A stretch of 54,460 nt of DNA from Myxococcales bacterium (lineage in GTDB: Bacteria; Myxococcota; Polyangia; Polyangiales; Polyangiaceae): contig JAGQIY010000394.1 in NCBI GenBank assembly GCA_020430865.1, forward strand, positions 1 to 54,460. Direction: 5' to 3'. This document shows, one piece after another, positions 1 to 8,409 of the stretch (the stretch's first letter is position 1; each line of letters starts with the position of its first letter). The translations under genes and the position numbers were made by a program. The notes under the pieces were generated by a model that ran no database searches, was not told where the DNA came from, and worked only from the letters and a program-made list of their open reading frames with translations.

Positions 1-65
1 CCAGGCACCTGAACTAGCGACCCCCATTCAAGCCCGAACCAGGAGGGCCGTGGGAGCCGCCGTCC

Positions 66-1733
66 TTAACGACTGAGGGCAGCTCCGCAGCGCTCGTTGC
101 CCGGCGTACTCACGATGACCTCGTACTCACCCACGCTGAGGTGGAACGGCACCATCACCGAGTCGTCGAAGCGACCCTCGGCGTCCGTCGCGATCGACTG
201 CAGGAGGTAGATCTCGCCGCTCCCGCTCTTGAGCCCCACGTCGACGCGTACGCCTCCGCAGCTCTGACTGTCGGAGCTGACTTGACCCATGACCCGCAGC
301 GCGTGACCGCGTTGCACGTCGGGTTGCCCCAGCTTGAGGCTCATCTCCGGCGTGGGCCGCTCGTCCTCCTCGTCGCGAGGCACGCCCCCGTCCTGGGTCA
401 GCATCGCGAGGGGGGAGGCGGCCGGACTGCTCGAGCTGCTTCCTCCGGGATCCGACGATTGACCGGCGCCCGCGTCTCCCGGCTCGCCTCCGGGAGCGCC
501 GTTCCCATTCCCGCCGGGCTGTTGCCCGGAGCTGCGCGCCTCCTCGGCCATCTCGCTCCCGGACTCGCTGCCCTCGGGCCAGGAGTAGGGGTCATTCGGA
601 GGGATGTGCGCCGGACGCGACTGATCCTGCTCGAGTTCCATGCGCCCGGCGGCGCCTCCGAGATCGATACGATGCCAGATTTGGCCATCCCAGACCTCGA
701 CCCAGGCGTGCGCCTCGTTGCGGATCATGCGCGCCGGGACGCCCACGGCCAGCGCGGTGATCACGAACGCATACGCCCGGTGACGGCACACGCCCTTCTT
801 GGAGAATGCCAGCTCCTTGTATAGCCCCGCTCCCCCAGCCTGAGGTCGGTCACCGCTCGGCGCGAAGCCGCGAAAATACGCGACCAGCGACTGCACGACG
901 CTCCGTGGTGTTTGCCCCGCGGTAATGCCGATATGGCGAGCCACCTCGAGCGCGTCATCCCTCACCCCCCGAGGCAAGCTGGGCAAGCGCGGCTTCAGAG
1001 ACGCGAAGCTGACGTCAGCGTACCGGCCGCCGAACGCGTCCCTCGGCACCGCGATCTGCATCACCAAGCGCACTCGCGCCCGCTGCTCCGCGCGAATGAA
1101 CCAGTTATCCGCGCTGTCGCGCAGCATCTCGAACTTCACCTCGGGCTGAGATCGCGCCTTCAGCAGCTTCGCCATGGGGCCAGGCGACGGCACGCGCACC
1201 GGAACGTCCGCCTCGAGGTCCACGGTCATGTCGGCGAAGAACTGGTCATCGGTGACCTGAACTACGCCGCCCATCGCGAGCTTGCTCAGGGACTTGTCAG
1301 CGACCACCAGCTCCAGGGAGTCGCTCACGCCGTCGTAGGCATAGAGGCGCTTGAAAGGAGTCACGGCTGGCGTGAACGGATCGTCGTAGCTGACCACGTC
1401 GGGTCGTGTGGTGTCCGAGTCGATGCGATAGCTAGCGTCGACGCTCTCCGGGGTGGAGCTGCCGCCGTAGGCTTTTTCCACCTGGGAAGGCATGCGAGAG
1501 ATGTCCGGGGCTCGCACGACACCGCTCGGCGTATCGATGGCCGCGGGCAGATCGCTGCCCATGGCCGTCGCCTGGAGCATCACGTCCTCCTTGGGGTCGG
1601 GCTCGAAGTACTCGTGGAGCACGGGTCCGTCTGCTGCCGCTCTCCCCCCAACCAGGAGAGCCATCGAGACGCTGAACAAGGCGCCGCCGCGCTTGATGGC
1701 GCGAGACGGACGGCGCCTGGAACCTCGACTCAC
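66..1733 (-). CDS. Secreted transglutaminase-like domain protein
   Basis: 555 aa. The basic N-terminus followed by a hydrophobic stretch (about residues 19-34, ending in an AAA run) looks like a signal peptide, so the protein should act outside the cytoplasm. Residues about 270-360 form a transglutaminase-like (papain-fold) domain: the triad can be read as Cys316 in GVCRHRA, His342 in EAHAWVE and Asp357 in HRIDLGG. Such domains act as cysteine peptidases or amide-transfer enzymes, but the substrate cannot be read from sequence. A Gly/Ser/Pro-rich linker (about 375-445) leads to a C-terminal beta-rich domain of the carboxypeptidase-regulatory/Ig-like type with two cysteines that could form a disulfide. 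The region before residue 260 is unassigned. The gene is the last of its strand inside the window, so any downstream operon partner lies off the left edge. Family call confident, function not. Confidence 0.85.
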   Translation of the reverse strand: MSRGSRRRPSRAIKRGGALFSVSMALLVGGRAAADGPVLHEYFEPDPKEDVMLQATAMGSDLPAAIDTPSGVVRAPDISRMPSQVEKAYGGSSTPESVDASYRIDSDTTRPDVVSYDDPFTPAVTPFKRLYAYDGVSDSLELVVADKSLSKLAMGGVVQVTDDQFFADMTVDLEADVPVRVPSPGPMAKLLKARSQPEVKFEMLRDSADNWFIRAEQRARVRLVMQIAVPRDAFGGRYADVSFASLKPRLPSLPRGVRDDALEVARHIGITAGQTPRSVVQSLVAYFRGFAPSGDRPQAGGAGLYKELAFSKKGVCRHRAYAFVITALAVGVPARMIRNEAHAWVEVWDGQIWHRIDLGGAAGRMELEQDQSRPAHIPPNDPYSWPEGSESGSEMAEEARSSGQQPGGNGNGAPGGEPGDAGAGQSSDPGGSSSSSPAASPLAMLTQDGGVPRDEEDERPTPEMSLKLGQPDVQRGHALRVMGQVSSDSQSCGGVRVDVGLKSGSGEIYLLQSIATDAEGRFDDSVMVPFHLSVGEYEVIVSTPGNERCGAALSR

Positions 1734-1799
1734 GACCCAAGGCTAGTCGCCCGATGATGCGCGCGCAAACTGCCAGGCCGACCCCGAGCCCGGATCGAC

Positions 1800-2459
1800 T
1801 CAGATATCCAAGGCGTAGCCGAGGGTGAGGTTGGCTCCACCCCACGGTCCCACGTCGCTCGGCTGGCTCTCACTGGGCAAGCTGGTGCCTCCGCTGAGCG
1901 CGAGGCCGACCAGGAGGTGATTGGGACTACTCGCCGCGAACTCGTAGCTGATGGCGCCACGGAGCCCGAGCAGGCCGCGCCCCACGCCGCTCCAGCTGTC
2001 CGCATCGCGAATGGTCGAGAGCGCCCAGCCCCCCAGCGCGGCGGCCTCCAGACGCAGTCCGTAGCTCGACTGCCAGGCCAGGCCGGCGTGCGCCGTGTAG
2101 ATGTCGCTCACGGAACCCGAGTCGGCGACGCGGTGGTAATCGAGGCCGAGCTGGACGAGCCGGTAGCGACCACTCAAGCTCAAGCCGGTCATGGCTCCAA
2201 ACACCAGGCGATCCCCGCCGGTGCCCGCCTCACCCGAGAGGCGCAGGTCGCCACTGCAAGCAATGCCATTTGCGCAGCGGGGATCCCTGCTGGTTCCCTG
2301 CGCCTGGTCGGCCTCCGGATGGCTGGCCAGTTCTTTTATCCTCGCGGAAAATGGCTGCTCCAGCTCCTCCCAGGTGGGCACGGCGGCCCGAGCCGAAGCA
2401 GCAGGGAGCAGGACGACGAGCAGCATCGACCCCAGGCCCCAGAAACGACGAGCAAGCAT
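1800..2459 (-). CDS. Small secreted protein, probable outer-membrane beta-barrel
   Basis: 219 aa, not recognised as a named family. I chose the ATG at 2459 because AGGGG lies about 6 bases upstream and the protein then begins with a clean signal peptide (MLARRFWGLGS, hydrophobic core, cleavage near ASARA). The reading frame stays open to 2627, but that extension would include the dispersed 13-bp word and lacks a signal sequence. After the signal there is a short charged segment with two cysteines (RCANGIAC), then alternating hydrophobic/polar strands separated by Gly/Ser turns and ending in LTLGYALDI, the pattern of a small outer-membrane barrel with a hydrophobic C-terminal strand. Upstream on the same strand lies the DUF1592-DUF1552 pair, with about 210 bases between. 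Function unknown. Confidence 0.7.
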   Translation of the reverse strand: MLARRFWGLGSMLLVVLLPAASARAAVPTWEELEQPFSARIKELASHPEADQAQGTSRDPRCANGIACSGDLRLSGEAGTGGDRLVFGAMTGLSLSGRYRLVQLGLDYHRVADSGSVSDIYTAHAGLAWQSSYGLRLEAAALGGWALSTIRDADSWSGVGRGLLGLRGAISYEFAASSPNHLLVGLALSGGTSLPSESQPSDVGPWGGANLTLGYALDI

Positions 2460-2512
2460 GAGACCCCTCGAGCAAGGTCCGTACCAGCGTAGCGCCATGC
2501 GGCGCCCTTGAA

Positions 2513-2525
2513 TTTGGGGGTGAGG
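2513..2525 (+). repeat. Dispersed 13-bp word TTTGGGGGTGAGG, copy 1
   Basis: Exact copy on the plus strand. It lies 54 bases upstream of the barrel-like gene starting at 2459 (minus strand). On the C-rich strand it reads CCTCACCCCCAAATTCAAGG, and copy 2 continues similarly (AAATCCAGGGG). See the finding on the dispersed element. Confidence 0.7.
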
Positions 2526-2670
2526 CGCGGCGATCGGTCCCTGTCGAACCAGCGGAGTGACCCAGGCGCTCAGTCCCTGTGCCGCTGACTCACTCACCCA
2601 GAGGAGCAAACGCGCGGCCCCGTACACACCACGATCTCAGGGTCCTAGAGTGCCCGGGAGGAACGCCGAC

Positions 2671-4212
2671 TCAAGCCTTGAGGAACGGAAGGACCTCGCC
2701 GCGCACGTTCTTCACGCTCGCAGGGTACTTCTGATAGCCAGGGTACCAGGTCGCTGTCTCCTCCCAGTAGTACCCGTAGCCTCCGCCGGGCTCGACCTCG
2801 TAGTCGTCGGGGCTCAGGCCCATCGCCTGCATCACGGTTCCAAGGAACTGATTGTACAGCAGTCCGACGTGAGTCACCTCACCGCTGTCGTTCTCGCCCT
2901 TCCCATCGTGCGCGATCACGTTGCGGTTTCGATAGTCGATGTACTGTCCCGTCTTCAGCCAACCCGCGGCGCCACCTGCCATGACGATGGGGAAGTCGAT
3001 TGGATCATGGGTGTGGACCCCCGACTCCTGCGTCCAGAACGCCAGGCAGCTGTCGAGCAAGGTGCTTCCGTCCGCCTCCTGGACGGCGTCGAGCTTGCTC
3101 ATCAGGTCGACGAAGAGGTACTCGAAGAAGCGCTGGTTTGATTCCGCAAGGATCTGCTGACGGTCACCCTGGAACCACTTGTGCGCCACCTCCTGATGCC
3201 ATTCCAGCGGCGTCTCGTGGAACCAGCCGGTCGCGCCTCCCTCGCCCCACATGTCGCCCGTGCGCAGCGTGACGATGCGCGTGGTGTCGCAGCTGAGCGC
3301 CGCGACGATGACGTCGTTCATCAGGCTCCAGAAATGGATATGGCTCTGCACGTTGTGCAGGAAGTTGTTGCGCTGCAGATCCGCAGAGTCCTCGGTCGGG
3401 CGCGTCACCCCATCGCAGGACAGGGTCACCCCGAGCCGGCGCTGGATCTCGTCGAGCTTGGCGATGTGCGAGTCGAGGCGCTGGCGGTCCATGCTCGAGA
3501 GCCGACGGTTTCCGTCGCGCAGCCGCTTGTAGTCCTCCAGCACCAAGTCGACGATCGGCTTGCGCTGCTCCATCTGGTTGCCTGGATCGCGGTACAGCTG
3601 ATCGAAGAGGCTGAGGGAGCTGTTCTCCGAGTGCAGCGGCTCGATTGGCGAGTTGGGATCGCCGGGGACGGTGTGCCCCCACGACATGCTGCCGCTACCT
3701 ATCACGGCGCTACGCTGAAGAATCGTGCCTAGATCGCCATAGAACTTGTCCGACCACGCCAGCACCTGATCACAGGTCGGAACGTACTCCCGCTGCTGAC
3801 CGTCGCTGTCGCCGTAGTTCCCCAGGGTACCGCCGCGGTGGTGAGCGATGTAGAAGGGCAGGTCGAGGCCCCGCACGACGTTCATCTTGGCGGCCAGCGC
3901 CGCGGTGAGCTTGTCGCCTGCGGCGCTGAGCACGTTGGAGATCCGCGCCGTGCCGCTCATGTCTCCGAGCGCGAGGTTGCCGCGGCGGATGGTGTGCCCA
4001 GCGTAGTCCATCTGCTCGGTGAGCATGCTGTCGTCCGGATACATGTTCGCGCTGCCAAGGCCGCCATGATCCATGCGCATGGCGATGAAGCGGCGGATCG
4101 CCCCTGGAGGCGCCGCCTTCGCCTCGCTGCTGGTGAGCAACGAGGGCAAGAACGGCAGGGCCAGCGTGAAGCCTCCGATGCCGCGCAGCACGTGTCGCCT
4201 GGTAACCTTCAT
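2671..4212 (-). CDS. DUF1552 domain secreted protein (first copy)
   Basis: 513 aa. The ATG at 4212 is chosen because it follows the upstream TGA by one base, GGAG sits about 9 bases before it inside the previous gene, and it gives a twin-arginine signal peptide (TRRHVLRGIGG, then LALPFLPSLL). The body matches the DUF1552 family, whose members are exported proteins common in planctomycetes and myxobacteria and have no established biochemical role. The family relates by fold to alkaline-phosphatase/sulfatase-like DUF1501 proteins; this relation is recalled, not tested. The gene forms a translationally coupled pair with the DUF1592 gene (4214-6019). A diverged second pair lies at 24934-28158 on the other strand. 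Export through Tat suggests folding, and perhaps cofactor loading, before secretion. Family call strong. Confidence 0.85.
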   Translation of the reverse strand: MKVTRRHVLRGIGGFTLALPFLPSLLTSSEAKAAPPGAIRRFIAMRMDHGGLGSANMYPDDSMLTEQMDYAGHTIRRGNLALGDMSGTARISNVLSAAGDKLTAALAAKMNVVRGLDLPFYIAHHRGGTLGNYGDSDGQQREYVPTCDQVLAWSDKFYGDLGTILQRSAVIGSGSMSWGHTVPGDPNSPIEPLHSENSSLSLFDQLYRDPGNQMEQRKPIVDLVLEDYKRLRDGNRRLSSMDRQRLDSHIAKLDEIQRRLGVTLSCDGVTRPTEDSADLQRNNFLHNVQSHIHFWSLMNDVIVAALSCDTTRIVTLRTGDMWGEGGATGWFHETPLEWHQEVAHKWFQGDRQQILAESNQRFFEYLFVDLMSKLDAVQEADGSTLLDSCLAFWTQESGVHTHDPIDFPIVMAGGAAGWLKTGQYIDYRNRNVIAHDGKGENDSGEVTHVGLLYNQFLGTVMQAMGLSPDDYEVEPGGGYGYYWEETATWYPGYQKYPASVKNVRGEVLPFLKA

Positions 4213-4213
4213 A

Positions 4214-6019
4214 TCACTTGTCTCCAAAGTTGCGCTGCACGAAGGCGTCCGAGAGGGCAACGACGCGCAAGGTCTCTTGGATGGGTTGCCCAGCCTCGAG
4301 CGGCTGATGCATCACGTCGAGCGCGCAGGCGTCCTTCCCGACGTGCTCCTTGCGCCCGAACGTGAAGCGGAAGTAGGCGCGCGCGAAGCAAGCCTGCACC
4401 TTCCCGCTCTCGATCATCTTCTCCTGGAGCTCGATGCCGTCCTTCACGACGTCCTCGTCTTCAGGGTTCACCCGCGCGACGACCTCGGTGTCGACCGGCG
4501 CCTCCCCGTGGACCTCGCCGGTGACCAGGTCGATCAGCTTCTCCACGTCCCTGGGCCGGCCAAGCGCATCGAAATTCTCCGTGGCAAATCCCAGGGGGTT
4601 TATCGCCTTGGCGTGGCAGTCGGGACAGATGCCGGTCCCGGTGAGGTTCTCGACCACTTGCCGAGAGGTCGCGTCCACGGCGGGCTCGGGTGCGGTCGCC
4701 ATGACGTTCGCCGGCGGGTTCGGTAGGGTATCGCAGAGCAGGGCGCGGCGAATGAAGACGCCCTTCATGATGGGGCGAGTGTTCGCCGAGCCCGTCGCAA
4801 CCATCGCCGCGCGGGTCAGCAGGCCCTGGCGCTCGGGTTCGCTGAAGTCGGGCGGCTCGCCCGAACCGTCCCACACCGGCACGTGATAGAAGTCTGCGAG
4901 CTCCTGGGACCGCGCGAAGGACTTGCGGCTGCGGTAGAAGTCCTCGACGTGACCTGGCGTATCCAGGGTGTAGTAGAGCGCCATGTCGGTGACCTCGTCG
5001 TACATGTCCTGACGCAGGTTCGGCGACGGATCGAAGTCCTGGCGCAGCTCGTCGTAGGCTGCAGTTCCCACGAGGGTATTCAGCTGCGCCAGGTCTGCGC
5101 GCCGGAACCACTCGGAGTAGAACTGACGGATCGTCAGGCGAGTCCGCGGATCTTCGAACAGGCGATCGACTTCGGCTCGATAGACATCTGGATCGAGCAA
5201 GCTGCCGTCACGCGCCTTCGCCAGGAGGGTGTCGTCGGGCATGCTTTGCCAGAAGTGGTAGGAGAGCCGCGAAGCGAGTTCATAGGCAGACACGGGATAC
5301 AGATCGGTCTTGCCGGATACTGCTTCGTCAGCGCCGTGCTCGACCATGTAGAAGAAGTTCGGCGCGGCGACCATCAGCGCGATCACATCCGCCCAGTCGG
5401 CACGGTCGAACGGCGCGCTGCCGGCCGGACGCTGGTAGAACGTCACGTCTTCGTCGGAGAGCTGCTTGCGCAGCACTCGCTCTCCGAAGCTCCTGACGAA
5501 GGCGTCCAGGCACGCCGCGTCGTTGGAGCCATCGGAGTCCGTCGCGCAGTCACCGGCGACCTGTGACAGCCGACCGTCGTCCGCGGTGAGCGCGGCACCG
5601 AGAGCCACCGCCAAGTCGTAGTCACGGTCGACGTGCTCCTGGGTCACGCTCTGATCGACGCGAGTGAAGCCACCCCAGTGCTGCTCGGGTCCCTTGCGGG
5701 TGTCCGCGGGAAAGCCGTTCAGCGTGGTCTCCACGCCAGTGTAGATGGCCTCGGCGTCCCCGGGCAGGGTGCGCTCCAGCAAATCGCGGACGGTGTTGCG
5801 GAGCTGCACGTTCGAGAGTCGCCGCAGCGGCACGGCGTCTGGCACCTTGGCCTCATCACACTCGAACGACACCGGAGCGTTCGCGGGCAGGCCATCGGAG
5901 CCCCCGACGCCGCCAACCTCCCCGGTTCCGCCCGGATTCCCGATTTGTCCCTGACAACTCCAGCCCGCGCACGAGGCGCCCAGCAGCAGGGGAATTGCCA
6001 GCCAACGTAGTGGTCGCAT
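4214..6019 (-). CDS. DUF1587/1592/1588/1585 secreted cytochrome-like lipoprotein (first copy)
   Basis: 601 aa. Two ATGs compete: 6025 has its GAAGGG directly adjoining, while 6019 has it about 7 bases upstream, so 6019 is preferred. The N-terminus (MRPLRWLAIPLLLG) runs into AGWSCQGQIGNPGG, a lipobox-like site with Cys22 followed by a Gly-rich linker. The rest follows the multi-domain planctomycete-type architecture: an RRLSNVQLRNTVRDLL start (DUF1587-like), DUF1592, DUF1588 and DUF1585. One CPDCH motif (residues 465-469) could attach haem c or act as a redox/metal site. The partner DUF1552 gene begins one base after this stop. The second copy of the gene (24934-26619) keeps the same GWSCQG.IG.PG sequence after the signal. 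Role unknown; an extracytoplasmic redox or degradative function is inference. Confidence 0.85.
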   Translation of the reverse strand: MRPLRWLAIPLLLGASCAGWSCQGQIGNPGGTGEVGGVGGSDGLPANAPVSFECDEAKVPDAVPLRRLSNVQLRNTVRDLLERTLPGDAEAIYTGVETTLNGFPADTRKGPEQHWGGFTRVDQSVTQEHVDRDYDLAVALGAALTADDGRLSQVAGDCATDSDGSNDAACLDAFVRSFGERVLRKQLSDEDVTFYQRPAGSAPFDRADWADVIALMVAAPNFFYMVEHGADEAVSGKTDLYPVSAYELASRLSYHFWQSMPDDTLLAKARDGSLLDPDVYRAEVDRLFEDPRTRLTIRQFYSEWFRRADLAQLNTLVGTAAYDELRQDFDPSPNLRQDMYDEVTDMALYYTLDTPGHVEDFYRSRKSFARSQELADFYHVPVWDGSGEPPDFSEPERQGLLTRAAMVATGSANTRPIMKGVFIRRALLCDTLPNPPANVMATAPEPAVDATSRQVVENLTGTGICPDCHAKAINPLGFATENFDALGRPRDVEKLIDLVTGEVHGEAPVDTEVVARVNPEDEDVVKDGIELQEKMIESGKVQACFARAYFRFTFGRKEHVGKDACALDVMHQPLEAGQPIQETLRVVALSDAFVQRNFGDK

Positions 6020-6227
6020 GCTCATCCCTTCGCAGTGAACAGCAGGATACCACGTGCAAATCTGAGCCCGGCTCGCACGGCGGAGGGCGCGGCAGGTGCG
6101 AGCCCTCGCCCGCCACGATTCGCCGCATGAGTCGTGGGTGCGACGGGCGCGGGTGATCGGAATCCCTCGCTCGGGTCGACGTTTTTTCTACGTGGGTAGT
6201 GCGCGTGTAGTCAGCAGTGCGACACGT

Positions 6228-7133
6228 TCAGCGCGTACACTCGCCATGCACCACCGCCACTGCATCGAGATCGAAGACGCTGCTCGTCAGATCGGCTCGA
6301 TCCGTGAGACGCACGAAGCGCGCCCTCTCGACCCCTACATCTGCGAGGTCGTAGCCGTCACCTCCAGCGTTCTCCGGGTCGGTCGGATCGAGGTCGTTCT
6401 CGTCGACGTTGGCATACACCGGGTGGGTTCCTGCGCACTGCCCCCAGGGAGCGTCCTGAGCATCGCAAGGGAACTCGTACCAGGTCTCGCCGTCGGCGCT
6501 GACCGCCACGGTCGCCGGTTCTGCGTAGAGGCTCCCCGAGCCATACTCGAACGCATTCTCGAACACCAACAGGTCCACCCCAGGCCCGTCGACCACGGTG
6601 TCGCCCAGCTCCAGGACGACCCAACCTCCAATCCCCAAGGAAACGACATCGAGCGAGCCCCCGCAGCAACCGCCTCCGCGGGGTCCCCCCAGGACATTCG
6701 CCGGGAAGTCTTGCTGACCGAAGGTCTGCCCCGAGCCGAACTGGTGGTCGACCGCACGGACAGCGAACGGCGTGGCCGAGGCGCACGCGCCGCCGTCCCC
6801 CGCGCCTGCGCCGGCGACTCCTCCGCTGCCGGCAGCGCCCCCACTGCTGACGCCGGCACTGCCTCCAACGGAGGCGTCGCCGGCAGAATTTCCCCCAGGA
6901 TTTGTTCCGCCAGAGCCGCCTGGAGCCGCAGCGCCAGCGCCCCCTGCGCTGGCCCCCGCGGCGCCTGAGCCGCCACCGCTCTCGGAGCTGCAGCCCATCG
7001 CGGGCAACCCCATGGCGAGCAGCACTGTGAGGAAGAGACCCCGAGCGGGTCGAGCCGTCGCTGGCAGCAGTTGTTGGAGTCGAAGGACCGTGTCGGCGCA
7101 GCGCTGGCGCCGACGATGGGCAACTTGGATCAT
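6228..7133 (-). CDS. Surface lipoprotein with Gly/Ala/Ser linker
   Basis: 301 aa. ATG at 7133 is preceded by GGGAG about 8 bases upstream. A long basic N-region leads into LFLTVLLAMGLPAMGCSS, a lipoprotein signal with the acylated Cys near residue 48. About 70 residues of Gly/Ala/Ser linker follow, the typical myxobacterial surface-lipoprotein spacer. The C-terminal domain (about 125-301) contains WVVLELGD, DLLVFENAFE, VAVSADGETWYEF and a closing FDLDAVAVVHG; this resembles discoidin-like cell-surface domains annotated only as cell surface protein. It has Asp-rich loops (DENDLDPTDPENAGGDGYD) that could bind calcium, which is inference. The gene stands alone, divergent from the barrel gene at 7711. 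Confidence 0.75.
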   Translation of the reverse strand: MIQVAHRRRQRCADTVLRLQQLLPATARPARGLFLTVLLAMGLPAMGCSSESGGGSGAAGASAGGAGAAAPGGSGGTNPGGNSAGDASVGGSAGVSSGGAAGSGGVAGAGAGDGGACASATPFAVRAVDHQFGSGQTFGQQDFPANVLGGPRGGGCCGGSLDVVSLGIGGWVVLELGDTVVDGPGVDLLVFENAFEYGSGSLYAEPATVAVSADGETWYEFPCDAQDAPWGQCAGTHPVYANVDENDLDPTDPENAGGDGYDLADVGVERARFVRLTDRADLTSSVFDLDAVAVVHGECTR

Positions 7134-7385
7134 CTACCTGGCTCCCGCGGGTGAGCTCGCACCCAGCACGCCGCATCAAGCAGCAGGATTCGCCCCGATC
7201 GAGGCACCGAGAGCAGGTTTTCCGGCTTCCTCGCTCACCCCGATCCCCTTCCCAGGTTTCCCCAGTGGCTTCGATCGGAGTGAATCGTGTCGCGAGGCTA
7301 CGGCGGCGGCTCCGCGCTGGCTTTCCAACGTTCCCTCGTTGGTGACCAGACTTCCCTGAGGCGCCTCGACCATCGAGAGCGCCTC

Positions 7386-7400
7386 CCCACGTCACGTGGG
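7386..7400. promoter_or_regulatory. Perfect palindrome CCCACGTCACGTGGG, candidate operator
   Basis: Two 7-bp arms (CCCACGT / ACGTGGG) around a single C. Such symmetry is typical of a dimeric regulator site. It sits about 253 bases from the lipoprotein start (7133) and 311 bases from the barrel gene start (7711). No known regulator consensus is claimed. Confidence 0.4.
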
Positions 7401-7428
7401 ACCATCGGCTGGCGGAGCCAAGCACAGG

Positions 7429-7487
7429 GCGCAGTGGGGGACAAGCGCGGTGGGAGGGAGCGCAGTGGGAGGACGGGCGCGGAGGGG
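7429..7487 (+). repeat. Four phased imperfect direct repeats, GCGC[A/G]GTGGGAGG-like
   Basis: Units begin at 7429 (GCGCAGTGGGGG), 7445 (GCGCGGTGGGAGG), 7460 (GCGCAGTGGGAGG) and 7477 (GCGCGGAGGGG), spaced 16, 15 and 17 bases. The array lies 43 bases before copy 2 of the dispersed word. It may be a multi-site regulator binding array or a decayed tandem duplication; sequence alone does not decide. Confidence 0.5.
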
Positions 7488-7529
7488 CGCAACGCCTCGC
7501 AGTGACTGGTGTGGCGGCTGGCGACTCAC

Positions 7530-7542
7530 CCTCACCCCCAAA
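7530..7542 (-). repeat. Dispersed 13-bp word TTTGGGGGTGAGG, copy 2
   Basis: Exact copy; the C-rich form CCTCACCCCCAAA is on the plus strand, 168 bases upstream of the barrel gene at 7711. An extra CTCAC lies just before it, as also in copy 5. Confidence 0.7.
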
Positions 7543-7710
7543 TCCAGGGGCCAGATTGCAGCGAGCCGCGCCTCCTGCCTTGGAGCTCCCGCCTCGACTA
7601 CTGCTCTATTAGTGCAGGGTTCGGGCCAACGCTGGGGCCCTCGAGGATGGTTCCGCGACCCTCGCCTCCGCGGCTATGGTGGACGTGCCCACGTCGGGCG
7701 AGGAGGAGAC

Positions 7711-8328
7711 ATGCAACGACGAATCGTGAGCGGGCTCGTGACTTTGGCGGTGACGAGCGCTGTGGGAATCGCGAGCGCCGAGGAAGGCGGCTTCGGCGCG
7801 GACGGCAACTTCGTGTTCAGCGCAGAGCGCCTGTTCGGCTTCAGCAACGACAAGTTCAGCCTCGACGACCCGGGCAACGACGTCACCTACAAGGGGTTCG
7901 GGTTTGGCTGGAGCGGCGCGGGGACGACGCCCTACAACTCACCACGGCTCGGCCTCGACTACTTCATCAGCAGCAACCTCAGCGTTGGAGGCGCGCTCGG
8001 CTATTCCACCTTCGAGGTCGAGGACGGGAATGACTCGAGCGGATTCATCCTCGCCCCCCGGGTCGGGTACATGCTCGGCATCAGCGACGTGTTCGGCTTC
8101 TGGCCGCGCGGCGGCTTCACCTACTACACCTTCGACGACCCAGACTTCGACCAACTGGGCTTGACCCTCGAGGCGCTGTTCAGCATCGCACCTCGCCCAG
8201 GCTTTGGCTTCATCACCGGCGTGGTGTTCGACCTGGGGTTCTCTGGCGAGCGGGACATCGGTCAGAGAAACGTCGACTTCACGGATCGCAACATCGCGCT
8301 CGTCTTCGGCATCGCCGGCGCGCTCTAG
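7711..8328 (+). CDS. Outer-membrane beta-barrel protein (OmpA-N/opacity-like fold)
   Basis: 205 aa. The ATG at 7711 has a full AGGAGG at 7701-7706 and begins a signal peptide (MQRRIVSGLVTLAVTSAVG, cleavage after IASA). The frame is open upstream to 7396, but that extension has no export signal and crosses the repeats, so it is rejected. The mature part shows about eight amphipathic strands, for example SPRLGLDYFISSNLSVGGALGY and APRVGYMLGI, with a hydrophobic end IALVFGIAGAL. This is the layout of small eight-stranded outer-membrane barrels. Ligand and role are unknown. Convergent with the hydrolase gene at 8410, with a hairpin between. Confidence 0.8.
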   Translation: MQRRIVSGLVTLAVTSAVGIASAEEGGFGADGNFVFSAERLFGFSNDKFSLDDPGNDVTYKGFGFGWSGAGTTPYNSPRLGLDYFISSNLSVGGALGYSTFEVEDGNDSSGFILAPRVGYMLGISDVFGFWPRGGFTYYTFDDPDFDQLGLTLEALFSIAPRPGFGFITGVVFDLGFSGERDIGQRNVDFTDRNIALVFGIAGAL

Positions 8329-8346
8329 CGTGCTGCCGGATGGTGA

Positions 8347-8383
8347 GACTCGCTCGCCCATGCCCTCAGGGGGCGGGCGAGTC
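8347..8383. terminator. Hairpin between convergent genes
   Basis: Arms 8347-8359 (GACTCGCTCGCCC) and 8371-8383 (GGGCGGGCGAGTC) pair at 12 of 13 positions around an 11-base loop. It starts 18 bases after the barrel gene stop and 27 bases before the end of the minus-strand gene at 8410, so it could serve both. There is no real T-run, so intrinsic termination is likely but not certain. Confidence 0.55.
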
Positions 8384-8409
8384 TTGCAGCGAACTACGGA
8401 GACAGGACG

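Larger units (their letters stand above)
7134..7710. other. Gene-free divergent region (577 bp) with structured upstream elements
   Basis: No convincing gene. It separates the minus-strand lipoprotein (start 7133) from the plus-strand barrel gene (start 7711). It contains a perfect 15-bp palindrome (7386-7400), four phased GCGC-type repeats (7429-7487), copy 2 of the dispersed 13-bp word (7530-7542), a TATGGT hexamer at 7674-7679, and an AGGAGG ribosome-binding site at 7701-7706. Short open frames here have no family signature or start signals. Confidence 0.6.

Noticed and set aside
912..1757. Plus-strand open frame antisense to the transglutaminase-like gene
   Set aside because: His/Arg-rich shadow; the minus strand carries signal peptide and full catalytic triad.
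2513..2525. G-quadruplex as explanation of the dispersed word
   Set aside because: Each copy has one five-G tract plus isolated Gs; the four G-tracts needed for an intramolecular quadruplex are not present consistently in the flanks.
7429..7487. CRISPR-like repeat spacing
   Set aside because: Period of about 16 bases with 2-5 bases between imperfect units; no spacers and no cas genes.
7396..7710. N-terminal extension of the barrel protein at 7711
   Set aside because: AGGAGG at 7701-7706 and a signal peptide fix the start at 7711; the extension crosses repeats and has no export signal.
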